A stretch of DNA of 64,000 nt from CAVXYG01 sp963766005 (lineage in GTDB: Bacteria; Actinomycetota; Actinomycetes; S36-B12; GCA-2699445). This document shows positions 8,221 to 17,050 of the stretch, piece after piece (position 1 is the first letter of the stretch; the number at the start of each line of letters is the position of its first letter). The position numbers were made by a program, and so were the translations under genes. The notes beneath the pieces are model-generated. The model ran no database searches. It saw nothing but the letters and a program-made list of their open reading frames with translations, and was not told the origin of the DNA. Where the stretch lies: contig CAVXYG010000006.1 in NCBI GenBank assembly GCA_963766005.1, forward strand, positions 372,001 to 436,000. The letters are read 5' to 3'.

Positions 8221-9330
8221 CTACTCCTTGAGCGCGCGGTCCCGGCTCGGCTGCACCCGCTTCGGCTCGCCCGGCATCTTGGGGTAGTCGGGCGGATAGG
8301 GCATCTCGCCGAGTCCGTGCTGCTCGTCATCGCGCGCGTACCACTGCAGCACAGGCGTGAGGTCGTGCGCGACGTCGTCGATGTCTGCGTGCGGGTCTCC
8401 GAGCTCGGCGAGCCGGGCCGGTACCGTGCGCACCGTGAAGTCGCCGGGCTGGACCCGTGGCAGCTCGTCCCAGGTGACCGGCGTCGACACTCTGGCGCCG
8501 GGCCGGGCACGGACCGACCAGGCCGAGGCGATCGTGCGGTCGCGGCTGTTCTGGTTGTAGTCGACGAAGACGCTACCCGGCGGGCGTTCCTCCTTCCACC
8601 ACTTCACGGTCACCAGGTCCGGCAGTCGGCGCTCCAGCTCGCGGCCGATCGCGATGGCGGCGTGCCGCACCTCGGTGAAGGACCAGCGCGGCTCGATCCG
8701 GACGTACACGTGGACACCGCGGCCCCCGGACGTCTTGGGATAGCAGATCCACCCCAGCTCGGCCAGCAGTGCCCGCGCGGTCAGCGCCACGGTCACCGCC
8801 TCGCCGAAGCCCGCGCCGGGCTGCGGGTCGAAGTCCAGCCTCAACTCGTCCGGGGCATCGACGTCCTCCCGGCGCACCGGCCAGGGATGGAACGTGATGG
8901 TGCCGAGGTTGGCCGCCCAGACGATGACGGCCTCCTCCGTGGGGCAGACCTCGTCGGCGGTCCGACCGGACGGGAAGGAGATGTGGGCGGTCTGCACGTA
9001 GCCGGGGGCTCCGCGGGGCACGCGCTTCTGATAGAACGCCTTGCCCTGCGTCCCGTCGCGCTGGGTCAGCGTCACTCCGGGCAGCACACCGGTTGGCCAT
9101 CGCTCCAGCGTGGTCGGCCGGTGCCACAGCGCCCGCAGCATCGCTGGGGCGACTGCGGCGTAGTAGGAGACGACGTCGATCTTGCTCACGCCCACGTCGG
9201 GGAAGTAGAGGCGCTGGGGATTGCTCACCCGCACGGTGCGCGCTCCGACTGCCATCTCGATGGGGTCACCGTATGCGCCCTTGGCCATAGCCCGACCGTA
9301 GCCGCGCTCCGGAACGGAGGTCCGGCTCAT
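8221..9330 (-). CDS. LigD-type DNA polymerase/primase (PolDom)
   Basis: The protein of about 369 residues matches the archaeo-eukaryotic-primase-like polymerase domain of LigD. It has RLYFPDVGVSKIDVVSYYAAVAP near the N-terminus, the metal-binding pair LRLDFDPQPG, the KTSGGRGVHVYV motif, and the DYNQNSRDRTIASAWSVRARPGARVSTPV region. Such enzymes add ribonucleotides or fill gaps during break repair. There is no ligase or nuclease domain, so it is a standalone polymerase, as in split NHEJ systems. The start at 9330 has a strong GGAGGAG site nine bases upstream; an internal ATG at 9288 begins nearer the conserved domain. No Ku gene is present in the window. Confidence 0.88.
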   Translation of the reverse strand: MSRTSVPERGYGRAMAKGAYGDPIEMAVGARTVRVSNPQRLYFPDVGVSKIDVVSYYAAVAPAMLRALWHRPTTLERWPTGVLPGVTLTQRDGTQGKAFYQKRVPRGAPGYVQTAHISFPSGRTADEVCPTEEAVIVWAANLGTITFHPWPVRREDVDAPDELRLDFDPQPGAGFGEAVTVALTARALLAELGWICYPKTSGGRGVHVYVRIEPRWSFTEVRHAAIAIGRELERRLPDLVTVKWWKEERPPGSVFVDYNQNSRDRTIASAWSVRARPGARVSTPVTWDELPRVQPGDFTVRTVPARLAELGDPHADIDDVAHDLTPVLQWYARDDEQHGLGEMPYPPDYPKMPGEPKRVQPSRDRALKE

Positions 9331-10146
9331 CTGCCACAACTCCTCCGCCCGCGCCTTCCGGAGAGTGCCCGCCCGAGGCGAAGGCGACGGGAGGCCCGGG
9401 CGCGGCGTGCCGATGCAGCGCTGCGCTGTTGCGCGGCGGCTGCTGACGTTGGTGAGCGCGCAAGGGAGCATCGTGGGCTGCTTCGCGCGGTCCATGGCCT
9501 GGGCAGAGGGGCGACGACGTCGGCTGCGACCAGCGGGCTACGGGTGCGCCTCTCGCGGCTGAGAGCCTCCGGGAAGCCCCGGGCCCGGTAGAGCGCCGCC
9601 GCGGCCCCGCCGGGTTCGCAGCGCCCTCGACGCAACACGGTATCCCGATCGGATAGTGCGCGGACGTGCCGGGCGAGGCCAGCAGCACCAGATCGAGGAT
9701 CGCCTCGGGCGCTGCGGCAGCGGGAGCGACGACGACAGAGCCGAACGCATGGCCGGGAGGATGACCAGCCCGCTGTGCGTCGTCGCGATCAGCTGCCGCA
9801 CCGGGTCGGATCTGGACGAGGCGGTCATGCGACGGCAGCCCGCCCGGGGGGAACGCGCCGAACCTCAGCGGATCGACGGGGGGCACGCGAGCCCAGTGCG
9901 TCGGCGCGGGGTACCGGCGAGGGGTTGTCCCGGCCTGCCCGGGAACGCCCGCGACGATCGGTCAACGCCGCCGGGGATTCCTCGCCGGTCTGGGCCATGC
10001 TCTGCCATCGACCCGATGCGCCCGGGCGGCCGATCGCTGGGCGCTGCTGGCTGTCCGGGGTGGGGGGTGCTCCCGGGCTTGCTCAGCCAAGCGCGGCGCG
10101 GGCCCGGCGCTCGTTGCGCCGAGTCGTGGATCGCGCCGGGGCGTTC
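9331..10146. other. about 800 bases without a supported gene
   Basis: This stretch lies between two divergently oriented genes, the LigD-type polymerase and msrB. Open frames on both strands read as low-complexity Arg/Pro/Gly/Ala sequence. None shows a family motif, a good ribosome-binding site or a leaderless promoter. I see no repeat, tRNA or hairpin array. It could hold a decayed gene or a long upstream region. Confidence 0.4.
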
Positions 10147-10152
10147 TAGCCT
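10147..10152 (+). promoter_or_regulatory. -10 box TAGCCT, leaderless start of msrB
   Basis: TAGCCT, six bases, then the ATG at 10159. No ribosome-binding site is present. Confidence 0.6.
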
Positions 10153-10158
10153 CGTGCT

Positions 10159-10602
10159 ATGACTGCGATGCCCCAGACCCGCCCAGACGGCACCCCCTAC
10201 CCCGCCGCCAGACCGGACGACCAGTGGCGGGCCGAGCTGGACCCCGCCGAGTTCCAGGTGCTGCGCCGGGCCGGCACCGAACCCCCGTTCACCGGCCAGT
10301 ACACCGACGACAAGACCGCCGGGATCTATGCCTGCCGCGCGTGCGGGGCGGAACTGTTCCGCAGCGAGACCAAGTTCGACTCCCACTGCGGCTGGCCGTC
10401 GTTCTTCACCCCGTTGGCCGGGGACGCGGTGGTCGAGATCGAGGACCGCGCCCTCGGTATGGTCCGCACCGAAGTGCGCTGCGCGAACTGCGGCTCGCAC
10501 TTGGGTCACGTCTTCTCCGGCGAGGGCTACGGCACGCCGACCGATCTGCGGTACTGCATCAACTCGGTCTCCCTGCGGCTGGAGCCCAGCGGCCAGGAGT
10601 AG
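10159..10602 (+). CDS. msrB: peptide-methionine (R)-S-oxide reductase
   Basis: The 147-residue enzyme reduces methionine-R-sulfoxide in proteins, using thioredoxin for recycling. The catalytic cysteine is C133 in RYCINSVSL. Zinc is held by the CXXC pairs C59/C62 and C108/C111. The conserved stretches SHCGWPSFF and GSHLGHVF are intact. Length is normal for a cytoplasmic, single-domain MsrB. It is convergent with the DMT transporter, with 20 bases between the stops. Confidence 0.96.
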   Translation: MTAMPQTRPDGTPYPAARPDDQWRAELDPAEFQVLRRAGTEPPFTGQYTDDKTAGIYACRACGAELFRSETKFDSHCGWPSFFTPLAGDAVVEIEDRALGMVRTEVRCANCGSHLGHVFSGEGYGTPTDLRYCINSVSLRLEPSGQE

Positions 10603-10622
10603 CCGGCCGCGGCGACCGGTCC

Positions 10623-11459
10623 TCAGCCGCCGGCGATGAGTGCGACGCCGAACAGCGTGGCGCCGGCGCCGACGTACTGCACCGGTAGCAGACGCTCCCG
10701 CAGCACCGCCCAGGCCAGGATCACCGTCACGACCGGATAGATCGAGCCCAGCACCGAGATGACGGCGAGCAGGCCCATGGTCGTCGCGATCCCGAACGCC
10801 AGGTTCGCCCCGACATCGAAGGCGCCGATGACCGCCAGCCGGGGGGCGTCGCCGCGCTGCAGGCCGCCGATGCTGCCGACGAAGAGCGCCACCACGACCA
10901 CGATGGCCGTCGAACAGGTGCGCTGCGCGGTGAGGGTCCACACCGCCGACACCTGGCTGCCCTCTGCCAGGAAGACGGTGAACAGGCCGAACATCAATGC
11001 GGCCACAGCCGCGAGCAGCACCGGCCGCAGGCCCACCTTGCCGCTGACTTCCGGTCCGCTGGCAAGGACGACCCCGACGACGGCGATGATGATGCCGAGG
11101 TTCTGCACGCCGCTGGGAGACTCCCCGCGCAGGAACCCCACCGCGAGGGGCACCAGGACGCCCAGCGCGGCGATCGGCGAGACGACACCCATCCGTCCGG
11201 TCGACAGGGCCGTGTAGAACGCCACCAGGCCCCCGAGGCCGGCGACGCTGGACAGCAGCGACCAGCCCAGGAAGGTCCCCGCGGCAGGGACGACCGCGTT
11301 CTCCCCGGAGGCGAAGAGGATCACCAGCATCACCGCGAGGCCGACGATCTGCGAAGCGCCGGCGACGGCCAACGCCGCCCGGCGACGCGAGAGCTCCCCG
11401 GCCAGGAAGTCGGCAGTCCCCCACATCGCGCTGGACGTCAGCGCGAGCAGCGGACCCAT
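10623..11459 (-). CDS. EamA/DMT-family transporter
   Basis: The 278-residue protein has about ten hydrophobic helices arranged as two EamA repeats of five. The first repeat begins SSAMWGTADFLAGELSRRRAAL. The second ends with the typical YPVVTVILAWAVLRERLLPVQYVGAGATLFGVALI. Members export or import small metabolites such as amino acids or purines; the substrate here is unknown. The start lies three bases beyond the hemQ stop, so it is the distal gene of the hemG-hemQ transcript. That placement does not by itself show a haem-related role. Confidence 0.85.
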   Translation of the reverse strand: MGPLLALTSSAMWGTADFLAGELSRRRAALAVAGASQIVGLAVMLVILFASGENAVVPAAGTFLGWSLLSSVAGLGGLVAFYTALSTGRMGVVSPIAALGVLVPLAVGFLRGESPSGVQNLGIIIAVVGVVLASGPEVSGKVGLRPVLLAAVAALMFGLFTVFLAEGSQVSAVWTLTAQRTCSTAIVVVVALFVGSIGGLQRGDAPRLAVIGAFDVGANLAFGIATTMGLLAVISVLGSIYPVVTVILAWAVLRERLLPVQYVGAGATLFGVALIAGG

Positions 11460-11462
11460 CGG

Positions 11463-12185
11463 TCAGGGGAGGTCGGCGAGGAGTTCGCCGACCTGGCGCC
11501 GCGGGCCGGTGAAGAACGGGATCTCTTCGCGCACATGGCGGCGCGCGCCCGAGGCGCGAAGATGACGCATGAGTTCCACGATGCGGTGCAGCTGGTCTGC
11601 CTCGAAGGCCAGGAGCCACTCGTAATCGCCGAGCGCGAACGCCGAGACCGTGTTGGCGCGCACGTCCGGGTAGCTGCGGCCCATCTGCCCGTGCTCGACC
11701 AGGAGCGCGCGGCGCTCTGCCTCCGGCAGCAAGTACCACTCGTAGGAACGGACGAAGGGGTACAGGCACAAGTAGCGGTGGGCGCGCTCCCCCGCCAGGA
11801 ACGCCGGCACATGCGACTTGTTGAACTCGGCCGGCTGGTGGATCCCCACCGAGGACCAGAACGGCGTCAGGTGCCGGCCCCACGCGCTGCGCCGTACATC
11901 GTGGTAGGCGGCCTGCAATGCGTCCATGCTCGGCCCGTGCGTCCACAGCAGCACGTCGGCATCTGCTCGCATGCCGGAGATGTCGTACCAGCCGCGCACC
12001 ACGACATCCTTGGCCGTCCACAGCTCGGCCAGCCCGGCGATCTCCGCCACGAGGGCCGACCGGTCCTCCGGCAACGGCGATCGGGCCGCGAACGCGGAGA
12101 ACATCGTGTAGCGCGTGACCTGGTTCAGGTCCCGCGCAGCCTTGCCCTGGTCGGGGCGCTTGCCGCTCGCGTGCATCTCAGCCAT
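11463..12185 (-). CDS. hemQ: coproheme decarboxylase HemQ/ChdC
   Basis: The 240-residue protein belongs to the chlorite-dismutase-like fold family used by Gram-positive bacteria. It decarboxylates coproheme to haem b with hydrogen peroxide, the last step of the coproporphyrin branch. The radical tyrosine fits Y142 in LYPFVRSYEWY and the haem-ligand histidine fits H165 in EHGQMGR, by comparison with the firmicute enzyme. There is no chlorite-dismutase distal Arg context, so haem synthesis is the role. The ATG overlaps the hemG stop by eight bases, which indicates translational coupling. Confidence 0.93.
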   Translation of the reverse strand: MAEMHASGKRPDQGKAARDLNQVTRYTMFSAFAARSPLPEDRSALVAEIAGLAELWTAKDVVVRGWYDISGMRADADVLLWTHGPSMDALQAAYHDVRRSAWGRHLTPFWSSVGIHQPAEFNKSHVPAFLAGERAHRYLCLYPFVRSYEWYLLPEAERRALLVEHGQMGRSYPDVRANTVSAFALGDYEWLLAFEADQLHRIVELMRHLRASGARRHVREEIPFFTGPRRQVGELLADLP

Positions 12186-13692
12186 GACTGAATTGTGCCT
12201 GCTCGGCGAGGTACTGCAGGACGGCCGAGGCGGCGCTGCGCCCGGTACCGATCACGGCCGCGACGCCCACGCCGTCAAAGGCGGCACCGGCCAGCTCGAG
12301 GCCGGGAATGTCGGCCACGCGGGTGCGGATACGGTCGACCCGGTCGGTGTGGCCGACGCCGTACTGCGGCAGCGCATGGGGCCATCGCGTGACCCGGGAG
12401 GCCACCGGCGATCGCCCTATCCGCAGCGCCTCGGCGACATCGCGGTGCGCGAGCGCGACCAGGTCGGCGTCGTCGCGCTCCAGCAGCGCCTCGTCACCGA
12501 GTCGGCCCAGCGATGCTCGCAGAATGACGAGTCCGTCCGACGCGCGGCTGCGGGCCGTGGTCGCCACCCACTCCCACTTGGCCGAGCTGTAGGTGACGCC
12601 CTTCACGGTGCGGTGCTCGGAGGGTGGGACCAGGAAGCCGGTCCCGGTCAGCGGGCCCGGGACATCGCAACTGCGGTAGGCCAGGGCGACGATCGCCATG
12701 CCCGCGTACTTGATCAGCCCCAGGTCCGCCGAGACCGACGGCACGATCGCCGACAGCAGCCCGGTGGCGCTGAAGGCGGGCACGGCCAGCACGATCGCGT
12801 CGCACGTCATGACGGAGGCCTCGGCATCCGTTCCCACCACGATGCGCCAGCCATCCCCGTCGCGGTGCAGGGACCGGACCGGCGTGTTCGTGCGCACCTG
12901 CGCCCCCCTCGCCGTCAGGTCCTCGGCGACAGCCTGCGGCAGCCGGCCGACACCGCCGCGCACCCCGGCGAAGACCGGCCCCCGGCGTGCCCCGGATTCG
13001 CGGGAGCCGCCGCGGGCCACGCGGGCGGCGGCGCGCAGCAGCGAACGCTCGTTGCGCACCTCGCGATACAGGGTGGGCACCGTGGCCCGCAGGCTCAGGG
13101 CGTCGGCTCGGCCCGCGTAGACACCTCCCAGCAGTGGTTCCACCAGGGCGTCGACCACCGGCCGGCCGAGCCGCGCCTCGACGTAGGCCCCCACGGAGAC
13201 GTCGTTGTCGAATGTCGTCGCGCGCTTCATCGGCTCCAGCGGGAACTGCAGGATCGACGATGTGGACAACACGCCGCTGGCTGCCAGGGCGCGCAGATCG
13301 GTCGGCACCCCCATGACGCTCGGCGGCATCGGACGGATCGCGCCGCGCACCCACAGCCCGGCCCCGGACGTCGCAGGGAACACCACGTCCTGGTCGAGCC
13401 CGGCGCTGCGCACGAGGCTCATCGCCTCCGGGCGGGTCGCCTGGAACGCTTCGGCCCCCTCGTCCAGCGGGACGCCCGCCACCCGGCTGACCCGCAGCTT
13501 CCCGCCGAGCTCGGCCGAGCCCTCCAGCAGCGTCACGGCGACGTCGCCGTCGGTGTCGACCAAGATCCGGTGCGCCGCCGCAAGCCCGGCGATGCCGCCG
13601 CCCACGACCACGACGTGCCGCCGCGCCTTCGCCCCCGTTGCTGCATCGCGCGAGGGCGCGCGACCGGACGTCGCATACTGCTGGCTGGTCAT
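12178..13692 (-). CDS. hemY: coproporphyrinogen III oxidase HemG/HemY (CgoX)
   Basis: The 504-residue flavoprotein has an N-terminal FAD-binding motif VVVGGGIAGLAAAHRI, then LLEGSAELGGKL, and a C-terminal GLELAGAAFDGVGVAAVIGTG region that closes the FAD site. It oxidises coproporphyrinogen III to coproporphyrin III using oxygen, before iron insertion and HemQ. Older names call it protoporphyrinogen oxidase. The ATG at 13692 is chosen because the first 25 residues are a polar leader before the FAD motif. A CAGGGT element six bases upstream suggests a leaderless start. It overlaps hemQ and is cotranscribed with it. Confidence 0.93.
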   Translation of the reverse strand: MTSQQYATSGRAPSRDAATGAKARRHVVVVGGGIAGLAAAHRILVDTDGDVAVTLLEGSAELGGKLRVSRVAGVPLDEGAEAFQATRPEAMSLVRSAGLDQDVVFPATSGAGLWVRGAIRPMPPSVMGVPTDLRALAASGVLSTSSILQFPLEPMKRATTFDNDVSVGAYVEARLGRPVVDALVEPLLGGVYAGRADALSLRATVPTLYREVRNERSLLRAAARVARGGSRESGARRGPVFAGVRGGVGRLPQAVAEDLTARGAQVRTNTPVRSLHRDGDGWRIVVGTDAEASVMTCDAIVLAVPAFSATGLLSAIVPSVSADLGLIKYAGMAIVALAYRSCDVPGPLTGTGFLVPPSEHRTVKGVTYSSAKWEWVATTARSRASDGLVILRASLGRLGDEALLERDDADLVALAHRDVAEALRIGRSPVASRVTRWPHALPQYGVGHTDRVDRIRTRVADIPGLELAGAAFDGVGVAAVIGTGRSAASAVLQYLAEQAQFSHG

Positions 13693-13815
13693 ATCAGTAC
13701 CCTGCCACGGGGCGGTCCCACCCCGGCAACGGGGCTCGGCTCCGTCCCGGGACACAGCCCGGCGGACTGTTCGCCCAGGGCGGAACCATCCGGACACCTG
13801 CCGCGTCCATAGGGT

Positions 13816-14817
13816 GTGAGCGCAACAGCCCCCCGTCGTCGGTCCCGCATCCTCGTCATCGCCGTCATCGCCGCGTTCGTCCTGCTGGTGCCGGCCGGGT
13901 GGCTGCTCATCGGGGGCGACGACTCGCAGGCACCCATCGCCGAGCCCGGGACAACGGAGCTGGATGACCGCAGCGGACAGCCGCTCGACGTGCCCGCGGA
14001 GCCGGGTGCAGCGGTCGGGGACCCCGCCGACGGCGCGGTCCCCGAGTCCGCGCCGCTCGACGACGGAATCATCGTCACCGCGTCCCAGGAGGTGGTGGTC
14101 GCGGACGTCGCCTCGGCAGCCCGAAGGATGACCGCGCAGATCGCCGCGGCGCAGGGCGTGGTGGTGCAGGAGCGGACGTCCAGCGCACGGGCCTGCCCCG
14201 AGGAATGGCTGGCCCCGGATACCGCCTACGGCTGCCCGCCGGGGGCGATGAGCACGATCACCTACCGGGCTCCGGTGGCCGCCGTCGACGCCCTCCTCGA
14301 GGGTGCCGCCGGGCTGGGCGATGAGTCCTGGCGCACCCGCAGCGCAACCGACGTCCGCGACCAGATCGCCGATGTCGACTCCCGGGTCTCCTCCGCCCGC
14401 GCCAGCCTGGACCGGCTCAACGCGCTGCTGGCCCGCGCCGAGACGCTCTCCGAGATCATCGCCATCGAGTCCCAGATCGCCTCCCGCCAATCGGACCTGG
14501 AATCGCTGCTGGCCCGGCAGAAGTCGCTGGCCGACAGCACCGCGACAGCGACGGTAACGACGACCTTCGTGACCACGGCCGCCGTGCCGGACGAGGAGCC
14601 GTCGGGCTTCCTGGACGGGCTGCGCTCGGGATGGGACGCCCTGGTGTCGGCAGCCACAGTCGGGGCGACCCTCATCGGCTGGGCGCTGCCGTTCCTGGCA
14701 GTCGGCCTGCTCGCCGCCATCCCGGCAGTGCGCATCCTCAGGCGGCGGCGCGGCGCGCAGCGCAGCGAGAGGGCCGCCGCGCAAGAGCCCGCCCAGAGCG
14801 CGCCGGAAGGCCGCTGA
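13816..14817 (+). CDS. DUF4349 membrane protein
   Basis: The 333-residue protein has a transmembrane helix at about 12-35, an acidic Pro-rich linker, and an extracytoplasmic domain with two cysteines (RACPEEW and YGCPPG). A long helical stretch follows (DVDSRVSSARASLDRLNALLARAETLSEIIAIESQI) that should form a coiled coil, and a second transmembrane helix lies at about 285-310, with a basic, Ala-rich tail. This is the DUF4349 layout. Function is unknown; it may be an envelope-anchored scaffold. The GTG start is the first available. It is divergent from hemG and convergent with hemE, whose stop lies nine bases away. Confidence 0.8.
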   Translation: MSATAPRRRSRILVIAVIAAFVLLVPAGWLLIGGDDSQAPIAEPGTTELDDRSGQPLDVPAEPGAAVGDPADGAVPESAPLDDGIIVTASQEVVVADVASAARRMTAQIAAAQGVVVQERTSSARACPEEWLAPDTAYGCPPGAMSTITYRAPVAAVDALLEGAAGLGDESWRTRSATDVRDQIADVDSRVSSARASLDRLNALLARAETLSEIIAIESQIASRQSDLESLLARQKSLADSTATATVTTTFVTTAAVPDEEPSGFLDGLRSGWDALVSAATVGATLIGWALPFLAVGLLAAIPAVRILRRRRGAQRSERAAAQEPAQSAPEGR

Positions 14818-14826
14818 TCGTCGACC

Positions 14827-15903
14827 CTACGGCCGCAGCTCGTGGACCCAGTCCACGATCCGGGTCAGCACGTCGGGATCGGTCGTCGGCGGCACACCGT
14901 GGCCGAGGTTCATGATGTGGCCGGGCAGTGCGTCGCCTTCGACGAGGATGCGCTCCACCTCGCGACGCAGCACGGCCAGATCCGCGTCCAGGAGCGCCGG
15001 ATCGAGGTTGCCCTGCAGCGCGCGGTCCGGTCCGATCCGGGCGGCGGCGTCGGGCAGCGCAACGCGGAAGTCCACCCCGACGACGTCGAGGTCCGGCTCG
15101 GCCATCGCGGCCAGCAGTTCACCGGTGCCCACGCCGAAGTGGATGCGCGGCACGCCGAGGTGGGCGATCGAGGCGAAGACCGCTGCGCTGTGCGGCAGGA
15201 CGAAACGGCGGTAGTCGGCCACCGACAGCGCTCCTGCCCAGGAGTCGAACAACTGCACAGCGCTGGCGCCGGCGAGGATCTGGGCCTGGAGGAACTGCCC
15301 CGCGATCGCGGCCAGGCGCGAGGCGAGGTCGTCCCACAGCTGCGGGTCGTCGTGCATGAGGGACTTGGTCCGGGCGTAGGTCCTGCTCGGCCCGCCCTCG
15401 ATGAGATAGGAGGCCAGCGTGAACGGGGCACCGGCGAAGCCGATGAGCGGCACGTCGCCGGCCGCGACGACGCCGCGCGCGCCCTCGACCACCGCTGCGA
15501 TCGTGGCTGGATCGAGGGGGCCGATGCGTTCCACCGCAGCCCTGGTCCGCACCGGCTCGGCCACAACGGGGCCGACTCCGGCGACAATATCGAGGTCGAC
15601 CCCGACGGCCTTGAGCGGCACCACGATGTCGCTGAAGAGGATGGCCGCGTCGACGTGGTGGCGCCGTACCGGCTGGAGCGTGATCTCCGCGACGAGGTCC
15701 GGGTCGAAGCAGGCATCCAGCATCGCCACCCCCTCGCGGATGCGGCGATACTCGGGCAGCGACCGCCCCGCCTGGCGCATGAACCACACCGGCCGGGGCC
15801 CGGGTTGGCGCCTCGCCGCCCGGACCAGGGCAGACTGCGCCGCAGCCCCGAGCAGCGGATGCCCCGCCGGGAGAACCGTGGACGCGCGTGTGCTTGCCGA
15901 CAT
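14827..15903 (-). CDS. hemE: uroporphyrinogen decarboxylase
   Basis: The 358-residue enzyme removes four carboxyl groups from uroporphyrinogen III to give coproporphyrinogen III, the substrate of HemG. The N-terminal signature RPVWFMRQAGRSLPEYR is intact, as are LFSDIVVPLKAVGVDL and GFAGAPFTLASYLIEGG. GNLDPALL and LGHGVPPTTDPD lie near the C-terminus. The ATG at 15903 has a strong GGAGGAGG site. HemE, HemG and HemQ together cover most of the late coproporphyrin pathway. hemE is separated from hemG-hemQ by the DUF4349 gene. Confidence 0.96.
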   Translation of the reverse strand: MSASTRASTVLPAGHPLLGAAAQSALVRAARRQPGPRPVWFMRQAGRSLPEYRRIREGVAMLDACFDPDLVAEITLQPVRRHHVDAAILFSDIVVPLKAVGVDLDIVAGVGPVVAEPVRTRAAVERIGPLDPATIAAVVEGARGVVAAGDVPLIGFAGAPFTLASYLIEGGPSRTYARTKSLMHDDPQLWDDLASRLAAIAGQFLQAQILAGASAVQLFDSWAGALSVADYRRFVLPHSAAVFASIAHLGVPRIHFGVGTGELLAAMAEPDLDVVGVDFRVALPDAAARIGPDRALQGNLDPALLDADLAVLRREVERILVEGDALPGHIMNLGHGVPPTTDPDVLTRIVDWVHELRP

Positions 15904-16012
15904 GGCACCTCCTCCGCCGTCCATCCTCGCATCAGCGGCCAGGGACCGACCAGCCACGATCGACGCGCGCGCCTTCCCGTTCCGGCACCGTGCCGTGCGT
16001 AGGCTTCCGGTG

Positions 16013-16615
16013 ATGACCCAACGGCTCCCAGCATCAGTGCAGTTCGACGCGGTCGCCGCCGAGTTGGCGGCGATGCGGACTCGTCCCGAGATCGCGGTCC
16101 GGGCGAATCCCGGCCCCACCAAACTCGCGCCGTTCGCCCTTGCGCTGAACGCGACCGTGGCGGTGGCCGATACCGAGATCGCCGACGGCCGACTGGTCGT
16201 CCTGCACGACCCGGCGGGTCAGGAGTCCTGGAACGGCACCTGGCGCGTCGTGCTGTTCGCCAGCGCCGAACTCGAAGACGGGATGGCCGACGACCCGGTC
16301 ATGACCGATATGGGGTGGAGCTGGCTCGAAGAGGCGCTCGGCGAGCGCGACCTCGCCGTCGGGTCGTTCGGCGGCACGGTGACCCGCACCGCATCGAAGT
16401 CCTACGGCGTGCTCGGCGACCGCGGGCCGACCGGCGAACTGGAGATCCGCGCCTCGTGGACGCCCGCCGTCGAGGCCCCGCATCCCCGCTTGCCCTCGCC
16501 GGACCCGGCGGTCGTCATTCGCGAGCACGTCTCGGCATGGCTGGACCTCCTGGCACTCATCACGGCACTGGATGCACAGACGGAAGGCGTCGCACCGCTG
16601 CGGTCGCGCTCCTGA
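16013..16615 (+). CDS. DUF3000 family protein
   Basis: The 200-residue protein matches the actinobacterial DUF3000 family: an acidic N-terminal helix, the motif LAPFALALNATVAV, a central DMGWSWLEEAL and GSFGGTVTRTASKSYG, and HVSAWLDLLALITALDA near the end. It has no signal peptide or membrane helix. Function is unknown. Members usually lie between hemE and the RNase D gene, as here. The ATG follows a TAGGCT box by seven bases, so a leaderless start is possible. Divergent from hemE. Confidence 0.85.
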   Translation: MTQRLPASVQFDAVAAELAAMRTRPEIAVRANPGPTKLAPFALALNATVAVADTEIADGRLVVLHDPAGQESWNGTWRVVLFASAELEDGMADDPVMTDMGWSWLEEALGERDLAVGSFGGTVTRTASKSYGVLGDRGPTGELEIRASWTPAVEAPHPRLPSPDPAVVIREHVSAWLDLLALITALDAQTEGVAPLRSRS

Positions 16616-17037
16616 CCGGGCGACCTCGACGATCCCTCGCGCGCGGCGGCTCCGAGGCCGCGGCAGGGCCGGGGCGGTGACACCCGTACCACCCCTGTCG
16701 GATGCTGCGCGCTGAAGGCCGGCTGCCATGGGGGTGTCGGGGATCTCGGATCGCAGGATCCCTGTGCGGACAGCCGGCCGGGGGCTCTTCGCGGCCCGCG
16801 GGCGAACCCGCCCTCGCCGCCGCCTTCCGGTTCCGGTTGCCAACTCCGCACCGGGCCCCCCAGGACCCTGCCGGCGGCGAACGACCACTCCGTCAGCAGG
16901 TGCGGCGCGCTGCGGCCGCACATCGCGGCTGCGCCCACCCGGTCGAGCCGGACAACTCGGACAACCGCTGACAATCGCTGCGGCGTGGCCGTGCAACGCC
17001 GTGGTGGTTGCGTGAATCTGGAGGAGACGACGAGGTG
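16616..17037. other. intergenic region with tandem CGGACAAC repeats
   Basis: No gene is supported here. A GC hairpin at 16642-16662 (CGCGGC/GCCGCG) may end the DUF3000 transcript. Just upstream of the LuxR gene, CGGACAAC occurs twice in tandem (16949-16956 and 16958-16965), with a weaker third copy CTGACAAT at 16968-16975. This may be a regulator-binding array. Confidence 0.4.
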
Positions 17038-17050
17038 CGGAGGTGCGGTC

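Noticed and set aside
9865..12021. 718-codon frame on the minus strand near hemQ and the DMT transporter
   Set aside because: It is out of frame with both known genes there and shows no family motif.
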